Positions 1 through 7,180 of a stretch of DNA of 64,000 nucleotides are shown in pieces (position 1 is the stretch's first letter; each line of letters starts with the position of its first letter). Made by a program: the position numbers and the translations under genes. Source of the stretch: Streptomyces sp. NBC_00239. GTDB taxonomy: Bacteria > Actinomycetota > Actinomycetes > Streptomycetales > Streptomycetaceae. The notes under the pieces are model-generated. The model was given only the letters and a program-made list of their open reading frames with translations, had not been told where the DNA came from and did not search any database. The stretch is taken from assembly GCF_036194065.1 (NCBI RefSeq), contig NZ_CP108095.1, forward strand, positions 5,456,001 through 5,520,000. Direction: 5' to 3'.

Positions 1-16
1 CGGAGATCCACCAGAA

Positions 17-1114
17 GTGCCCGACGGCATCGGCGGTGCCGACGACGAATACCGGTCCGTGGTGTTCGACGAGGATTTCGTGCGCGCCGCCCGGCTCCAG
101 GAGTACAGCGCGCAGGAGCGCCTCGGTGAGCACAGCCGCGCCGTGCGCAGCCGGTCCATGTGGGGAGCCGGCTCCGGTGGCTCCGCGGGCGTCCGGCGCG
201 GCCGCCAGGGCCTGCTGCTGGTGCTGGTCATAGCCCTCGCCTTCGGCGCCGCCGTCTTCATGGGCCTGCGCCACCCGTACGTGCCGCGGCCCGTGAGCCA
301 CACCGATCCGCTGAGCATGACCGTGGTCCCCCTCGCCCCGCAGGGCCCCGTCCCCGGCGGCCGCCCCGGCGAGCTGTACGAGGCGTCCCCGGCGGCGGGG
401 TTCCGGGTGGGCGCGGCGGGCATCACGCTGCCGGCCGTCCGCCGCACGGCGCACTTCTCGGCCGAGCAGGTGCTCGCCGCGCTCTCCACCGCCAAGGACT
501 ACCTCGTGCAGTCCTCCTTCGACCCCGACGTGCTCACCGGGGCCGCCACCCGGCCGGTGCGGATGCTCATCGACCCCGACCAGGTCACGCAGTTCGACGA
601 GAGCCTGAGCAGCCCGGCCGCCGACGGGCGGCACGCCGCGACCGGCTGGCTGGTGCGCTTCGACCCGGGCACCGCGCTCGTCGCCGACTCCCGGGTCCGC
701 GTCTCGGGAACCATGTCCTTCGCCGAGGCGGGCCCGGACATGCTGGAGGTCGCCACCGACCACACCTTCGTCTACGCCGTCCGCCCGGCCGTCCCGGGGC
801 CGCAGGCCGACGCCGCCCGGCCGGCCACCGCCTCGCTGTTCACCGTCCGCCGCGAGCTGCGGCTGCGCTTCGACCGGGAGGACCTGGAGGTCCGGCGGGC
901 GGAACTGTTCTCCGCGGCCGTGCTGGCCGGGCCGATGGACTGCGCCGCCGACCCGTCCGCCGCCTTCCGCCCGCTGCTCGCCGGAGAGCGGGGCACCGGC
1001 ACCGGGCCGGCCGCCACCGACCCCTTCCGGGCCGGCCACCCGAACACCGGCGCGGGGCTGTGCGGCGTGCTCGCCGCTACCGCCCAGCCGAGCCCGGCGC
1101 CCCCTCGCCGGTAG
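17..1114 (+). CDS. Single-pass membrane protein of unknown function, 365 aa
   Basis: No enzymatic motif is recognised. The N-terminal 60 or so residues are charged and cytoplasmic in character, followed by one hydrophobic segment at about residues 65-84 (GLLLVLVIALAFGAAVFMGL) and a large presumably extracytoplasmic region of about 280 residues. The GTG start has GGAG about 11 nt upstream, but the window edge is only 16 nt away, so a longer N-terminus cannot be excluded. The gene is convergent with the M48 peptidase gene and overlaps its 3' end by 38 bp. I recall it as a conserved streptomycete hypothetical protein. Confidence 0.75.
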   Translation: MPDGIGGADDEYRSVVFDEDFVRAARLQEYSAQERLGEHSRAVRSRSMWGAGSGGSAGVRRGRQGLLLVLVIALAFGAAVFMGLRHPYVPRPVSHTDPLSMTVVPLAPQGPVPGGRPGELYEASPAAGFRVGAAGITLPAVRRTAHFSAEQVLAALSTAKDYLVQSSFDPDVLTGAATRPVRMLIDPDQVTQFDESLSSPAADGRHAATGWLVRFDPGTALVADSRVRVSGTMSFAEAGPDMLEVATDHTFVYAVRPAVPGPQADAARPATASLFTVRRELRLRFDREDLEVRRAELFSAAVLAGPMDCAADPSAAFRPLLAGERGTGTGPAATDPFRAGHPNTGAGLCGVLAATAQPSPAPPRR

Positions 1115-2213
1115 CACCGCCGTCGTCGCCCTTGCCGCCCGTACCGGCGCTTGTGCCCGTACCGCCGGCGCCCGTGCCGCTGCCGCCCGTGCCGCTTCCC
1201 GTGAAGCGGTCGCGCAGGCGGCCGCCGAGGTCGCCCGCGCCGCCGGCCAGGTCGCCGACCAGCTTCATCAGCGGGTCCTTGCTGGTCCGCACCGAATCGG
1301 CGTAATGGGAGGCCGACTGGCGGAAGGAGTCGGTGACCGAGGTGTCCCGGTCCTCCTCCCGCCGCGGGTAGTGGCCGTCCATGATCCGCTGGTAGTCCCG
1401 GGTCGCGGCCCACTTGCGCAGTTCGGCCGCACGCACCGTGGCGAAGGGATGCGTGCGCGGCAGCACGTTGAGGATCTTCAGCACCGAGTCGCGCAGGTCG
1501 CCGCTGGCCTCGTACTCCTCGGCCTGGGCCAGGAAGGCGTCCACGTCCATCTCGTGGAGGTGGTTGCCGCCGGCGAGCTTCATCAGGCCGCGCATGGAGG
1601 CCTGGAGGTCCTGCCCCACCAGCAGGCCCGCGCGGTCGGCGGACAGTTCCGACTTGCGGAACCACTCCCGCAGCCCGGTCACGATCGTCGTGATCGCGAC
1701 GGTGCCCAGCGGGATCCACGCGATCTTCAGCGCGAGGTTGGTCAGGAACAGCAGGACGGTCCGGTAGACCGCGTGCCCGGACAGCGCGTGGCCCACCTCG
1801 TGGCCCACGACCGCCCGCATCTCCTCCTCGTCGAGCAGCTCCACCAGCCCCGTGGTCACCACGATGATCGGCTCGTCCAGCCCGATGCACATGGCGTTCG
1901 GCTTCGGGTCCTGCTGCACGTACATCTGCGGGACCCGCTCCAGGTCCAGGACGTGGCAGGCGTCCAGCAGCATCGCGTGCAGCCGCGGGAACTGGGTCGG
2001 CCCGACCCGCACCGAGTCGGACAGGAACAGCAGCCGCAGGCTGCGCTCCGGAAGCATCCCGCTGAGCGCCTTCAGCACGGTGTCGAAGCCGGTCAGCTTC
2101 CGCAGCGCGACCAGGGCCGACCGGTCCGCCGGATGCTCGTACGCCCGTGAGGAAATGCCCGCGAACCGCCGCCGTTCGCGCCCCGGCAGCCGCCCCTGCG
2201 TCTGGTCGGACAT
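1077..2213 (-). CDS. M48-family zinc metallopeptidase, 378 aa
   Basis: The zincin motif HEVGH lies at about residues 137-141, within the block [14 protein letters not shown], followed by hydrophobic stretches suggesting membrane association as in the HtpX/M48 family. The C-terminus is a Gly/Ser/Thr-rich low-complexity tail rich in GTGG and GSGT. The start is the ATG at 2213 because a strong GGGGGA ribosome site precedes it (AAGGGGGAAGTCGATG on the minus strand). An in-frame extension to 2291 is open but lacks conservation-like sequence. Its role is probably turnover of membrane or misfolded proteins; the substrate is unknown. The 3' end overlaps the convergent upstream gene. Confidence 0.85.
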   Translation of the reverse strand: MSDQTQGRLPGRERRRFAGISSRAYEHPADRSALVALRKLTGFDTVLKALSGMLPERSLRLLFLSDSVRVGPTQFPRLHAMLLDACHVLDLERVPQMYVQQDPKPNAMCIGLDEPIIVVTTGLVELLDEEEMRAVVGHEVGHALSGHAVYRTVLLFLTNLALKIAWIPLGTVAITTIVTGLREWFRKSELSADRAGLLVGQDLQASMRGLMKLAGGNHLHEMDVDAFLAQAEEYEASGDLRDSVLKILNVLPRTHPFATVRAAELRKWAATRDYQRIMDGHYPRREEDRDTSVTDSFRQSASHYADSVRTSKDPLMKLVGDLAGGAGDLGGRLRDRFTGSGTGGSGTGAGGTGTSAGTGGKGDDGGATGEGAPGSAGR

Positions 2214-2347
2214 CGACTTCCCCCTTGCTCGTGCGTGTCTCCACCCTCCCAAACGCCTGAGTCGGCGTGAGCGTGCCCGGAGCACCCGCATACGATGTGG
2301 GCGAAGTCTCTCCGCCCGATCTCCGACACTGATAGGTCCCCTGCCTG

Positions 2348-2512
2348 ATGAGCCTCTCCAGCACCGCCAACAGCCTGGTCGCCCTCGCGTCGGAGGGTGC
2401 CGAGCACGGTGGCAACCACGACAGCCTCAGCCCCTACCTGACCGGTGGCGGCGCGCTCTTCGCCCTCCTGCTCCTGCTGTGGATCACCACCCGCCTCAAC
2501 CGCGACCGCTGA
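2348..2512 (+). CDS. Small single-pass membrane protein, 54 aa
   Basis: This short ORF begins [19 protein letters not shown], continues with a His/Asn-rich hydrophilic stretch, then a hydrophobic helix ([20 protein letters not shown]), and ends with a positively charged tail. Codon third positions are almost all G/C, as in real genes here. It lies 38 bp upstream of nadD on the same strand. I recall a small membrane protein at this position in other streptomycetes. The function is unknown. The ribosome site is weak (AGG about 12 nt upstream), so the start is less certain than the frame. Confidence 0.6.
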   Translation: MSLSSTANSLVALASEGAEHGGNHDSLSPYLTGGGALFALLLLLWITTRLNRDR

Positions 2513-2550
2513 GTCCGGACCGCTCCACCGGGCCAGTAGGCTCTGCACGC

Positions 2551-3168
2551 ATGGGAGAGCAGGAAGTGCCTACCGGTCCGGTCAAGCGCCGACTCGGAGT
2601 CATGGGCGGGACATTCGATCCGATCCACCACGGACACCTGGTGGCCGCCAGCGAGGTGGCCGCCCTGTTCCACCTCGACGAGGTGATGTTCGTACCGACG
2701 GGCGAGCCGTGGCAGAAGTCGCAGCGGGCCGTGTCGGCCGCCGAGGACCGCTATCTGATGACGGTCATCGCGACGGCGTCCAACCCGCAGTTCTCGGTCA
2801 GCCGCATCGACATCGACCGCGGCGGCCCCACGTACACCATCGACACCCTGCGGGACCTGCGCTCCCTCAACGACGACGCCGACCTGTTCTTCATCACGGG
2901 CGCGGACGCGCTGGCGCAGATCCTCACCTGGCGGGACGCCGAGGAGCTCTTCTCGCTCGCCCACTTCATCGGAGTCACCCGCCCCGGGCACATACTGACC
3001 GACGACGGTCTCCCCGAGGGCAAGGTCTCCCTGGTGGAGGTGCCGGCGCTCGCGATCTCGTCCACGGACTGCCGTGACAGGGTGGCCCAGGGCGATCCCG
3101 TCTGGTACCTGGTGCCGGACGGCGTGGTGCGCTACATCGACAAGCGTGAGCTGTACCGGGGCGCCTGA
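2551..3168 (+). CDS. nadD: Nicotinate-nucleotide adenylyltransferase NadD, 205 aa
   Basis: NadD transfers AMP from ATP to nicotinate mononucleotide, giving deamido-NAD in NAD biosynthesis. The protein shows the nucleotidyltransferase signature [12 protein letters not shown] near residue 19, with the catalytic HxGH element, and the C-terminal [10 protein letters not shown] motif that matches the family ISSTxIR block. Length is normal for the family. The ATG at 2551 is used; a GTG shortly downstream is an alternative with a closer purine-rich ribosome site. It heads a cluster with the LCP-like gene, rsfS and the phosphatase, an order typical of Actinobacteria. Confidence 0.95.
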   Translation: MGEQEVPTGPVKRRLGVMGGTFDPIHHGHLVAASEVAALFHLDEVMFVPTGEPWQKSQRAVSAAEDRYLMTVIATASNPQFSVSRIDIDRGGPTYTIDTLRDLRSLNDDADLFFITGADALAQILTWRDAEELFSLAHFIGVTRPGHILTDDGLPEGKVSLVEVPALAISSTDCRDRVAQGDPVWYLVPDGVVRYIDKRELYRGA

Positions 3169-3193
3169 GGGTTCCCGAGAGAGAGGGGCACCG

Positions 3194-4975
3194 GTGAACG
3201 ACCGACAGGATCCGTACGACCCGGCCGCCGGGGGCGCATACCCGGCAGAGCAGCAGCTCATCGGCTACGACGCCTACGGGCAGCCGGTGTACGGCCAGGT
3301 GCCCGCCCAGCCCGCGCAGCAGTACGACGCGTACGGGTACGGCTACGACGCGTACGGACAGCCGGTCCAGCCGCAGGCCCCCGGGTACGACCCGCAGCAG
3401 TACCCGCAGCCCCCGCACGAGCAGCAGTACGGCGGACAGCCCCAGGGGTACGACACGTACGGCGGGCAGCAGGACGCGTACGGCTACGGCTACGACCCGG
3501 CCGCCACCGGGACGCAGCCGGCCGCCGACTTCACGCAGCAGCAGCCGCAGCACATGCAGCAGGTCCAGCAGGCGCAGGCCCCGCAGTGGATCCCGCAGCA
3601 GGCCGCGGCCCCCGACCTCGCGGAGCCCCAGGCCGGCCGGTCGCAGGCCGGCCAGGTCCCCGAGCCGCGCCGCGCCGCGGACGGCTCCGGCGACGGGCCG
3701 GGCGGCGAGGCACCCGACTACCGCACCGAGCAGTTCGCGTTCATCGACCAGCCGGACGAGGACTCCGAGGACGTCATCGACTGGCTCAAGTTCACCGAGA
3801 GCCGCACCGAGCGCCGCGAGGAGGCCCGCCGCCGCGGCCGCAACCGGGGCGTCGCCCTGATCGTCGTCCTGGCGCTCTTCGTCGTCGGCGGCCTGGGGTA
3901 CCTCTGGTACGCGGGCAGGCTGCCGGGCCTCGGCGGTGGCTCCGGAACCACCGCGGGCGCCGCCACCGGACCGCAGAAGCGCGACATGATCGTGGTGCAC
4001 CTGCACAACACGAAGAAGGGCGGCACCTCGACCGCGCTGCTCGTGGACAACGTCACCACCAAGAAGGGCGCCACCGTCCTGCTGCCCAACACCCTCGCGG
4101 TCAGCGCCGAGGACGGCACCGCCACCACCCTCGGCAAGTCGGTCGAGGAGGACGGCCTGGGCGGCACCCGGGAATCCCTCGACACGATGCTCGGCACCCG
4201 CATCGAAGGCACCTGGCGGCTCGACACGCCGTTCCTGGAGAGCCTCGTCGAGCAGGTCGGCGGCATCGAGGTCGACACCGACACCGCGATCCCCGCCGAC
4301 ACCAAGGCCAAGATCCCGGCCGTCGCCAAGGGCGAGAAGCAGAGCCTGAGCGGCGCCATGGCCGTGGCCTACGCCACCCACCGCGCCCCCGGCGAGCCCG
4401 AGACCCGCCAGCTCCAGCGCTTCGGCACGGTCCTCTACGGCGTCCTGCGCAAGATCCCCGACGACCCGGGCGCCGCCGCCGTCGCGGTGGAGACCCTCGG
4501 TCAGATCCTCGACCCCTCGCTCACCGAGAAGGACCTCGGCGGGGCCCTCGCCCGGCTGGCCGAGCACGCCAAGATCGGCGACTACCGCACCGAGGTCATG
4601 CCGGTCGGGGACGACGGCACCCTCGCCGACAAGGCCACGGACACGGTGGTCAAGGACCTGCTCGGCGGGGCGGTCAAGGCCCCCGAGGCGGGCGCGATCC
4701 CGCGCGTCGGCCTCAAGGACGCCTCCGGCAGCGAGAAGGCGGCGACGAGCGCCCGGGTCGCGCTGGTCAACGGCGGCTACACCTTCGTGGACGCCGGAAA
4801 GGCCGGCAGCAGCCAGAGCACCTCGCAGGTCACCTACGCGGACGACGCCCAGAAGGCCAAGGCGGCCGAGGTCGCCAAGACCCTCGGGCTGCCGGCATCC
4901 GCGGTGAAGAAGGCCGCCGGCAAGGCCAACACGGACGTCACGGTGGTGCTCGGGACGGACTACAAGGCCCCCTGA
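3194..4975 (+). CDS. LCP-like protein with LytR C-terminal domain, divergent active site, 593 aa
   Basis: The N-terminal cytoplasmic 210 residues are low-complexity with repeated Tyr-Asp-Ala-Tyr-Gly-Gln-Pro units. One transmembrane helix follows at about residues 218-240, then an LCP-like domain (about 260-420) and a C-terminal LytR_C domain (about 515-593). LCP proteins attach teichoic acids or other polymers to peptidoglycan. The canonical LCP residues are not evident: the position of the usual IPRD reads LLPNTL and the usual RSDT reads GGTSTALL. An unusual or non-catalytic role is therefore likely. The GTG start has AGAGGGG about 7 nt upstream and lies 25 bp after nadD. Confidence 0.8.
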   Translation: MNDRQDPYDPAAGGAYPAEQQLIGYDAYGQPVYGQVPAQPAQQYDAYGYGYDAYGQPVQPQAPGYDPQQYPQPPHEQQYGGQPQGYDTYGGQQDAYGYGYDPAATGTQPAADFTQQQPQHMQQVQQAQAPQWIPQQAAAPDLAEPQAGRSQAGQVPEPRRAADGSGDGPGGEAPDYRTEQFAFIDQPDEDSEDVIDWLKFTESRTERREEARRRGRNRGVALIVVLALFVVGGLGYLWYAGRLPGLGGGSGTTAGAATGPQKRDMIVVHLHNTKKGGTSTALLVDNVTTKKGATVLLPNTLAVSAEDGTATTLGKSVEEDGLGGTRESLDTMLGTRIEGTWRLDTPFLESLVEQVGGIEVDTDTAIPADTKAKIPAVAKGEKQSLSGAMAVAYATHRAPGEPETRQLQRFGTVLYGVLRKIPDDPGAAAVAVETLGQILDPSLTEKDLGGALARLAEHAKIGDYRTEVMPVGDDGTLADKATDTVVKDLLGGAVKAPEAGAIPRVGLKDASGSEKAATSARVALVNGGYTFVDAGKAGSSQSTSQVTYADDAQKAKAAEVAKTLGLPASAVKKAAGKANTDVTVVLGTDYKAP

Positions 4976-5072
4976 CCTGGGCGCGGGCCGTCCGGGCGGC
5001 ATGTGCGCGGGCAGCACGGGCGGTACGTGAGACCCTTGAGGTTGACCCGTCCTCCGACCGAAAGCATGGCTT

Positions 5073-5519
5073 GTGACCGCCACGGACCGCTCCATCGAGC
5101 TCATCACCACCGCCGCTCAGGCGGCGGCCGACCGGCTCGCGCACGACATCATCGCGTACGACGTCAGCGACGTGCTGTCGATCACCGACGCCTTCCTGCT
5201 GGCCTCGGCGCCCAACGACCGCCAGGTCAAGTCCATCGTCGACGAGATCGAGGAGCGCCTCCAGAAGGAGCTCGGCGCCAAGCCGGTCCGCCGCGAGGGC
5301 GACCGCGACGCCCGCTGGATCCTGCTCGACTACGTCGACATCGTCGTGCACGTCCAGCACAGCGAGGAGCGTGTCTTCTACGCCCTGGAGCGGCTGTGGA
5401 AGGACTGCCCCGAGATCGAGCTGGGCGAGGACGCCAAGCAGACCAAGGGCAAGGCCGAGGAGCACGCCCAGCTCCGCGCGTCCCAGGCCGACGACGACCT
5501 GGACGGTGATCTGTTCTGA
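5073..5519 (+). CDS. rsfS: Ribosome silencing factor RsfS, 148 aa
   Basis: RsfS (DUF143/Iojap) binds ribosomal protein L14 and blocks joining of 30S and 50S subunits when nutrients are poor. The protein has the family block VLSITDAFLLASAPNDRQVKSI near residues 31-52 and the DARWILLDYVDIVVHV core strand/helix near 88-103. The C-terminal tail is acidic. The GTG start lies 97 bp after the LCP-like gene. The stop overlaps the proposed start of the next gene (CTGA), suggesting translational coupling to the histidine phosphatase, as in other actinobacterial nadD-rsfS clusters. Confidence 0.93.
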   Translation: MTATDRSIELITTAAQAAADRLAHDIIAYDVSDVLSITDAFLLASAPNDRQVKSIVDEIEERLQKELGAKPVRREGDRDARWILLDYVDIVVHVQHSEERVFYALERLWKDCPEIELGEDAKQTKGKAEEHAQLRASQADDDLDGDLF

Positions 5520-6163
5520 GCGCCCCCAAGGCCGGCCGCAAGATCGTCCTGTGGCGGCACGGACAGACCTCGTGGAACCTGGAGCGCCGGTTCCAGGGCT
5601 CCACGGACATCGAGCTGACCGTGGCCGGTCTGGCCCAGGCGCGCCGCGCGGCGCGCCTGCTGGCCTCGCTCCGGCCGGACGCGATCGTCGCGTCCGACCT
5701 CCGGCGGGCCGCGGCCACGGCCGCCGAGCTGGCCGCGGTCACGGGCCTGACGGTGGAGCACGACCCGGCGCTGCGCGAGACGTACGCGGGCGAGTGGCAG
5801 GGCCTCACGCACGACGAGATCCTCGGGAAGTACGGCGAGCAGTACGCGGCGTGGAAGCGCGGCGAGCCGGTCCGCAGGGGCGGCGGCGAACTGGAGACCG
5901 AGGTCGCCGACCGGGCGGCCCCCGTGGTGCTCCGCCACGCCGACGCGCTCGGTGAGGGCGGCACGCTGGTCGTGGTCAGCCACGGCGGCACGATCCGCAC
6001 CACGATCGGCCGGCTGCTCGGCCTCGACGCGCACCACTGGGAGGGCCTCGGCGGCCTCTCGAACTGCTGCTGGTCGGTCCTCGGCGAGGGCGCGCGCGGC
6101 TGGCGGCTGCTGGAGCACAACGCCGGCACGCTCCCCGAACCGGTGCTCGGCGACGACGACTGA
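5516..6163 (+). CDS. Histidine phosphatase (phosphoglycerate mutase-like), probable CTG start, 215 aa
   Basis: The catalytic loop reads LWRHGQTSWN, with the phosphohistidine in RHG, followed by RFQGSTDIELTVAGLAQARRAA and the second active-site block VVSHGGTIRTTIG. No ATG, GTG or TTG lies between the in-frame stop at 5507 and the GTG at 5621, and starting at 5621 would remove the RHG motif. The best start is the CTG at 5516, which overlaps the rsfS stop as CTGA. The protein would then begin (M)SAPKAGRKIVLWRHGQ. The substrate is unknown; members act on phosphoglycerate, sugar phosphates or glucosyl-3-phosphoglycerate. Confidence 0.8.
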   Translation: MSAPKAGRKIVLWRHGQTSWNLERRFQGSTDIELTVAGLAQARRAARLLASLRPDAIVASDLRRAAATAAELAAVTGLTVEHDPALRETYAGEWQGLTHDEILGKYGEQYAAWKRGEPVRRGGGELETEVADRAAPVVLRHADALGEGGTLVVVSHGGTIRTTIGRLLGLDAHHWEGLGGLSNCCWSVLGEGARGWRLLEHNAGTLPEPVLGDDD

Positions 6164-6286
6164 CGGCGTCCCGGCAGCGGCCGAAGGCCCCCGGAGCCCG
6201 GATTTCACTTTCCGGCCGATCGCAGGCTAGAGTTCTTCTTGTTCGCAGCGCGGAGCGCAGGAAACAGCGGGAAGCAAGCGAACTGC

Positions 6287-6359
6287 GGGGCTATAGCTCA
6301 GTTGGTAGAGCGCCTGCATGGCATGCAGGAGGTCAGGAGTTCAATTCTCCTTAGCTCCA
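6287..6359 (+). tRNA. tRNA-Ala (anticodon GGC)
   Basis: A 73-nt cloverleaf is readable. The acceptor arms GGGGCTA/TAGCTCC pair with one G-T wobble and are followed by discriminator A. The D arm GCTC..GAGC, anticodon stem CCTGC/GCAGG with loop ATGGCAT (anticodon GGC), and T arm around GTTCAATTC are all present. The 3' CCA is not encoded (ACA follows). It reads GCC codons, the main Ala codon in this GC-rich genome. An identical copy lies at 6858-6930. Confidence 0.97.
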
Positions 6360-6364
6360 CAATC

Positions 6365-6396
6365 AAGATCCCGCCCCCAACAGGGGGCGGGATCTT
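6365..6396 (+). terminator. Intrinsic terminator after tRNA-Ala copy 1
   Basis: A perfect 14-bp stem (6365-6378 AAGATCCCGCCCCC paired with 6383-6396) with loop AACA begins 5 nt after the tRNA 3' end. It is very GC-rich and symmetric, without a long T run. Confidence 0.85.
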
Positions 6397-6495
6397 CGCA
6401 TTTCGTTCCTGCTGCCCCGATCCCCTCCTGACGTGGCAGAATCGGACGGCCGGAGGGGGAGACCACGGCCCGAAGCGGGAGGGAGTCGCTGACGG

Positions 6496-6729
6496 ATGGG
6501 TGCACACCGGCGGCGGTGCGACTGGTGCAACAACGGCACGCCGATCGTGCGGGACATGGACCCCGTCAATCCCGACTACCAGTACTGGTGCGAGGAATGT
6601 GCGCGGGCGCTGATCATAAAAGGCGACCCCATCGAGACGTACCGGGAGCTGGAGGGGGAGCCGATCTACGGGCGGCTGCTCGACGAGCACTGCACGCTCA
6701 AGAGGTTCTACCAGTTCGCCAGCGCGTGA
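6496..6729 (+). CDS. Small zinc-ribbon-like protein of unknown function, 77 aa
   Basis: The protein carries two CxxC pairs (CDWC near residue 8 and CEEC near residue 32), consistent with a zinc ribbon, and an aromatic/charged C-terminal half. The ATG is preceded by a strong GGGAGGGAG ribosome site. It sits alone between two identical tRNA-Ala genes, each with its own terminator, so it is probably transcribed separately. I recall homologues in other streptomycetes but no assigned function. Confidence 0.8.
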   Translation: MGAHRRRCDWCNNGTPIVRDMDPVNPDYQYWCEECARALIIKGDPIETYRELEGEPIYGRLLDEHCTLKRFYQFASA

Positions 6730-6857
6730 CAGATCGGACAAAACGGACGGCCCGGAAACCGATTTTTGGACCTGGGCCATGACCGTGTAATGTTCTCGAT
6801 GTCGCCAGGGGGAACCGGCAAGGGAAACCGAGAAGGGGCCCGGCGGCAGAGAAACAA

Positions 6858-6930
6858 GGGGCTATAGCTCAGTTGGTAGAGCGCCTGCATGGCATGCAGG
6901 AGGTCAGGAGTTCAATTCTCCTTAGCTCCA
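6858..6930 (+). tRNA. tRNA-Ala (anticodon GGC), second copy
   Basis: This sequence is identical over 73 nt to the tRNA at 6287-6359, with the same acceptor stem, anticodon loop ATGGCAT and T arm, and no encoded CCA. The flanking terminator sequence differs, so the duplication covers little beyond the tRNA and the few bases around it. Confidence 0.97.
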
Positions 6931-6935
6931 CAGTG

Positions 6936-6974
6936 AAGAAGGCGGGTCACCCGGATCGGGTGGCCCGCCTTCTT
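6936..6974 (+). terminator. Intrinsic terminator after tRNA-Ala copy 2
   Basis: An 18-bp hairpin: 6936-6953 (AAGAAGGCGGGTCACCCG) pairs with 6957-6974 with one T-G wobble and a GAT loop. It begins 5 nt after the tRNA and separates it from the leuS leader region. Confidence 0.85.
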
Positions 6975-7025
6975 GCTGTGCGGTCGTCAGAGCGGGCGCC
7001 GGGGCCGCTGCGGTACCCTGACGCC

Positions 7026-7064
7026 ATGCGTGCCGTACGCCTTCTGCTTACCGAGCCGCGCTGA
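7026..7064 (+). CDS. leuS leader peptide [12 protein letters not shown] (12 aa)
   Basis: A 12-codon ORF encodes [12 protein letters not shown] with three consecutive Leu codons (CTT CTG CTT) and ends at TGA 7062-7064. No ribosome site is evident. A TACCCT hexamer at 7014-7019 would put the transcription start at about the ATG, so the leader may be leaderless. A hairpin (CCGACC 7071-7076 / GGTCGG 7087-7092), an alternative pairing (GCGCCG 7068-7073 / CGGCGC 7096-7101) and an intrinsic terminator follow before leuS. This layout is that of ribosome-mediated attenuation responding to charged tRNA-Leu. Confidence 0.75.
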   Translation: MRAVRLLLTEPR

Positions 7065-7106
7065 TCAGCGCCGACCCCTTCGAGACGGTCGGCATCGGCG
7101 CGGCGC

Positions 7107-7130
7107 CCCCTCCTGTGCGAGGGGTTTTTT
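7107..7130 (+). terminator. Attenuator terminator upstream of leuS
   Basis: The stem CCCCTC (7107-7112) / GAGGGG (7119-7124) with loop CTGTGC is followed directly by six T (7125-7130). A U6 tract is rare in this GC-rich genome, so a functional intrinsic terminator is likely. It lies between the Leu-rich leader ORF and the leuS ATG at 7181, so it would control read-through into leuS. Confidence 0.85.
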
Positions 7131-7180
7131 CGTTTGGGCAGGCAGAGACGGCAGAGTCGATCGATGGAGCTTCAGGAATC

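Noticed and set aside
7064..7180. T-box riboswitch upstream of leuS
   Set aside because: No T-box sequence or AGGGTGG-type antiterminator core is seen; the Leu-run leader ORF plus terminator explains the region better.
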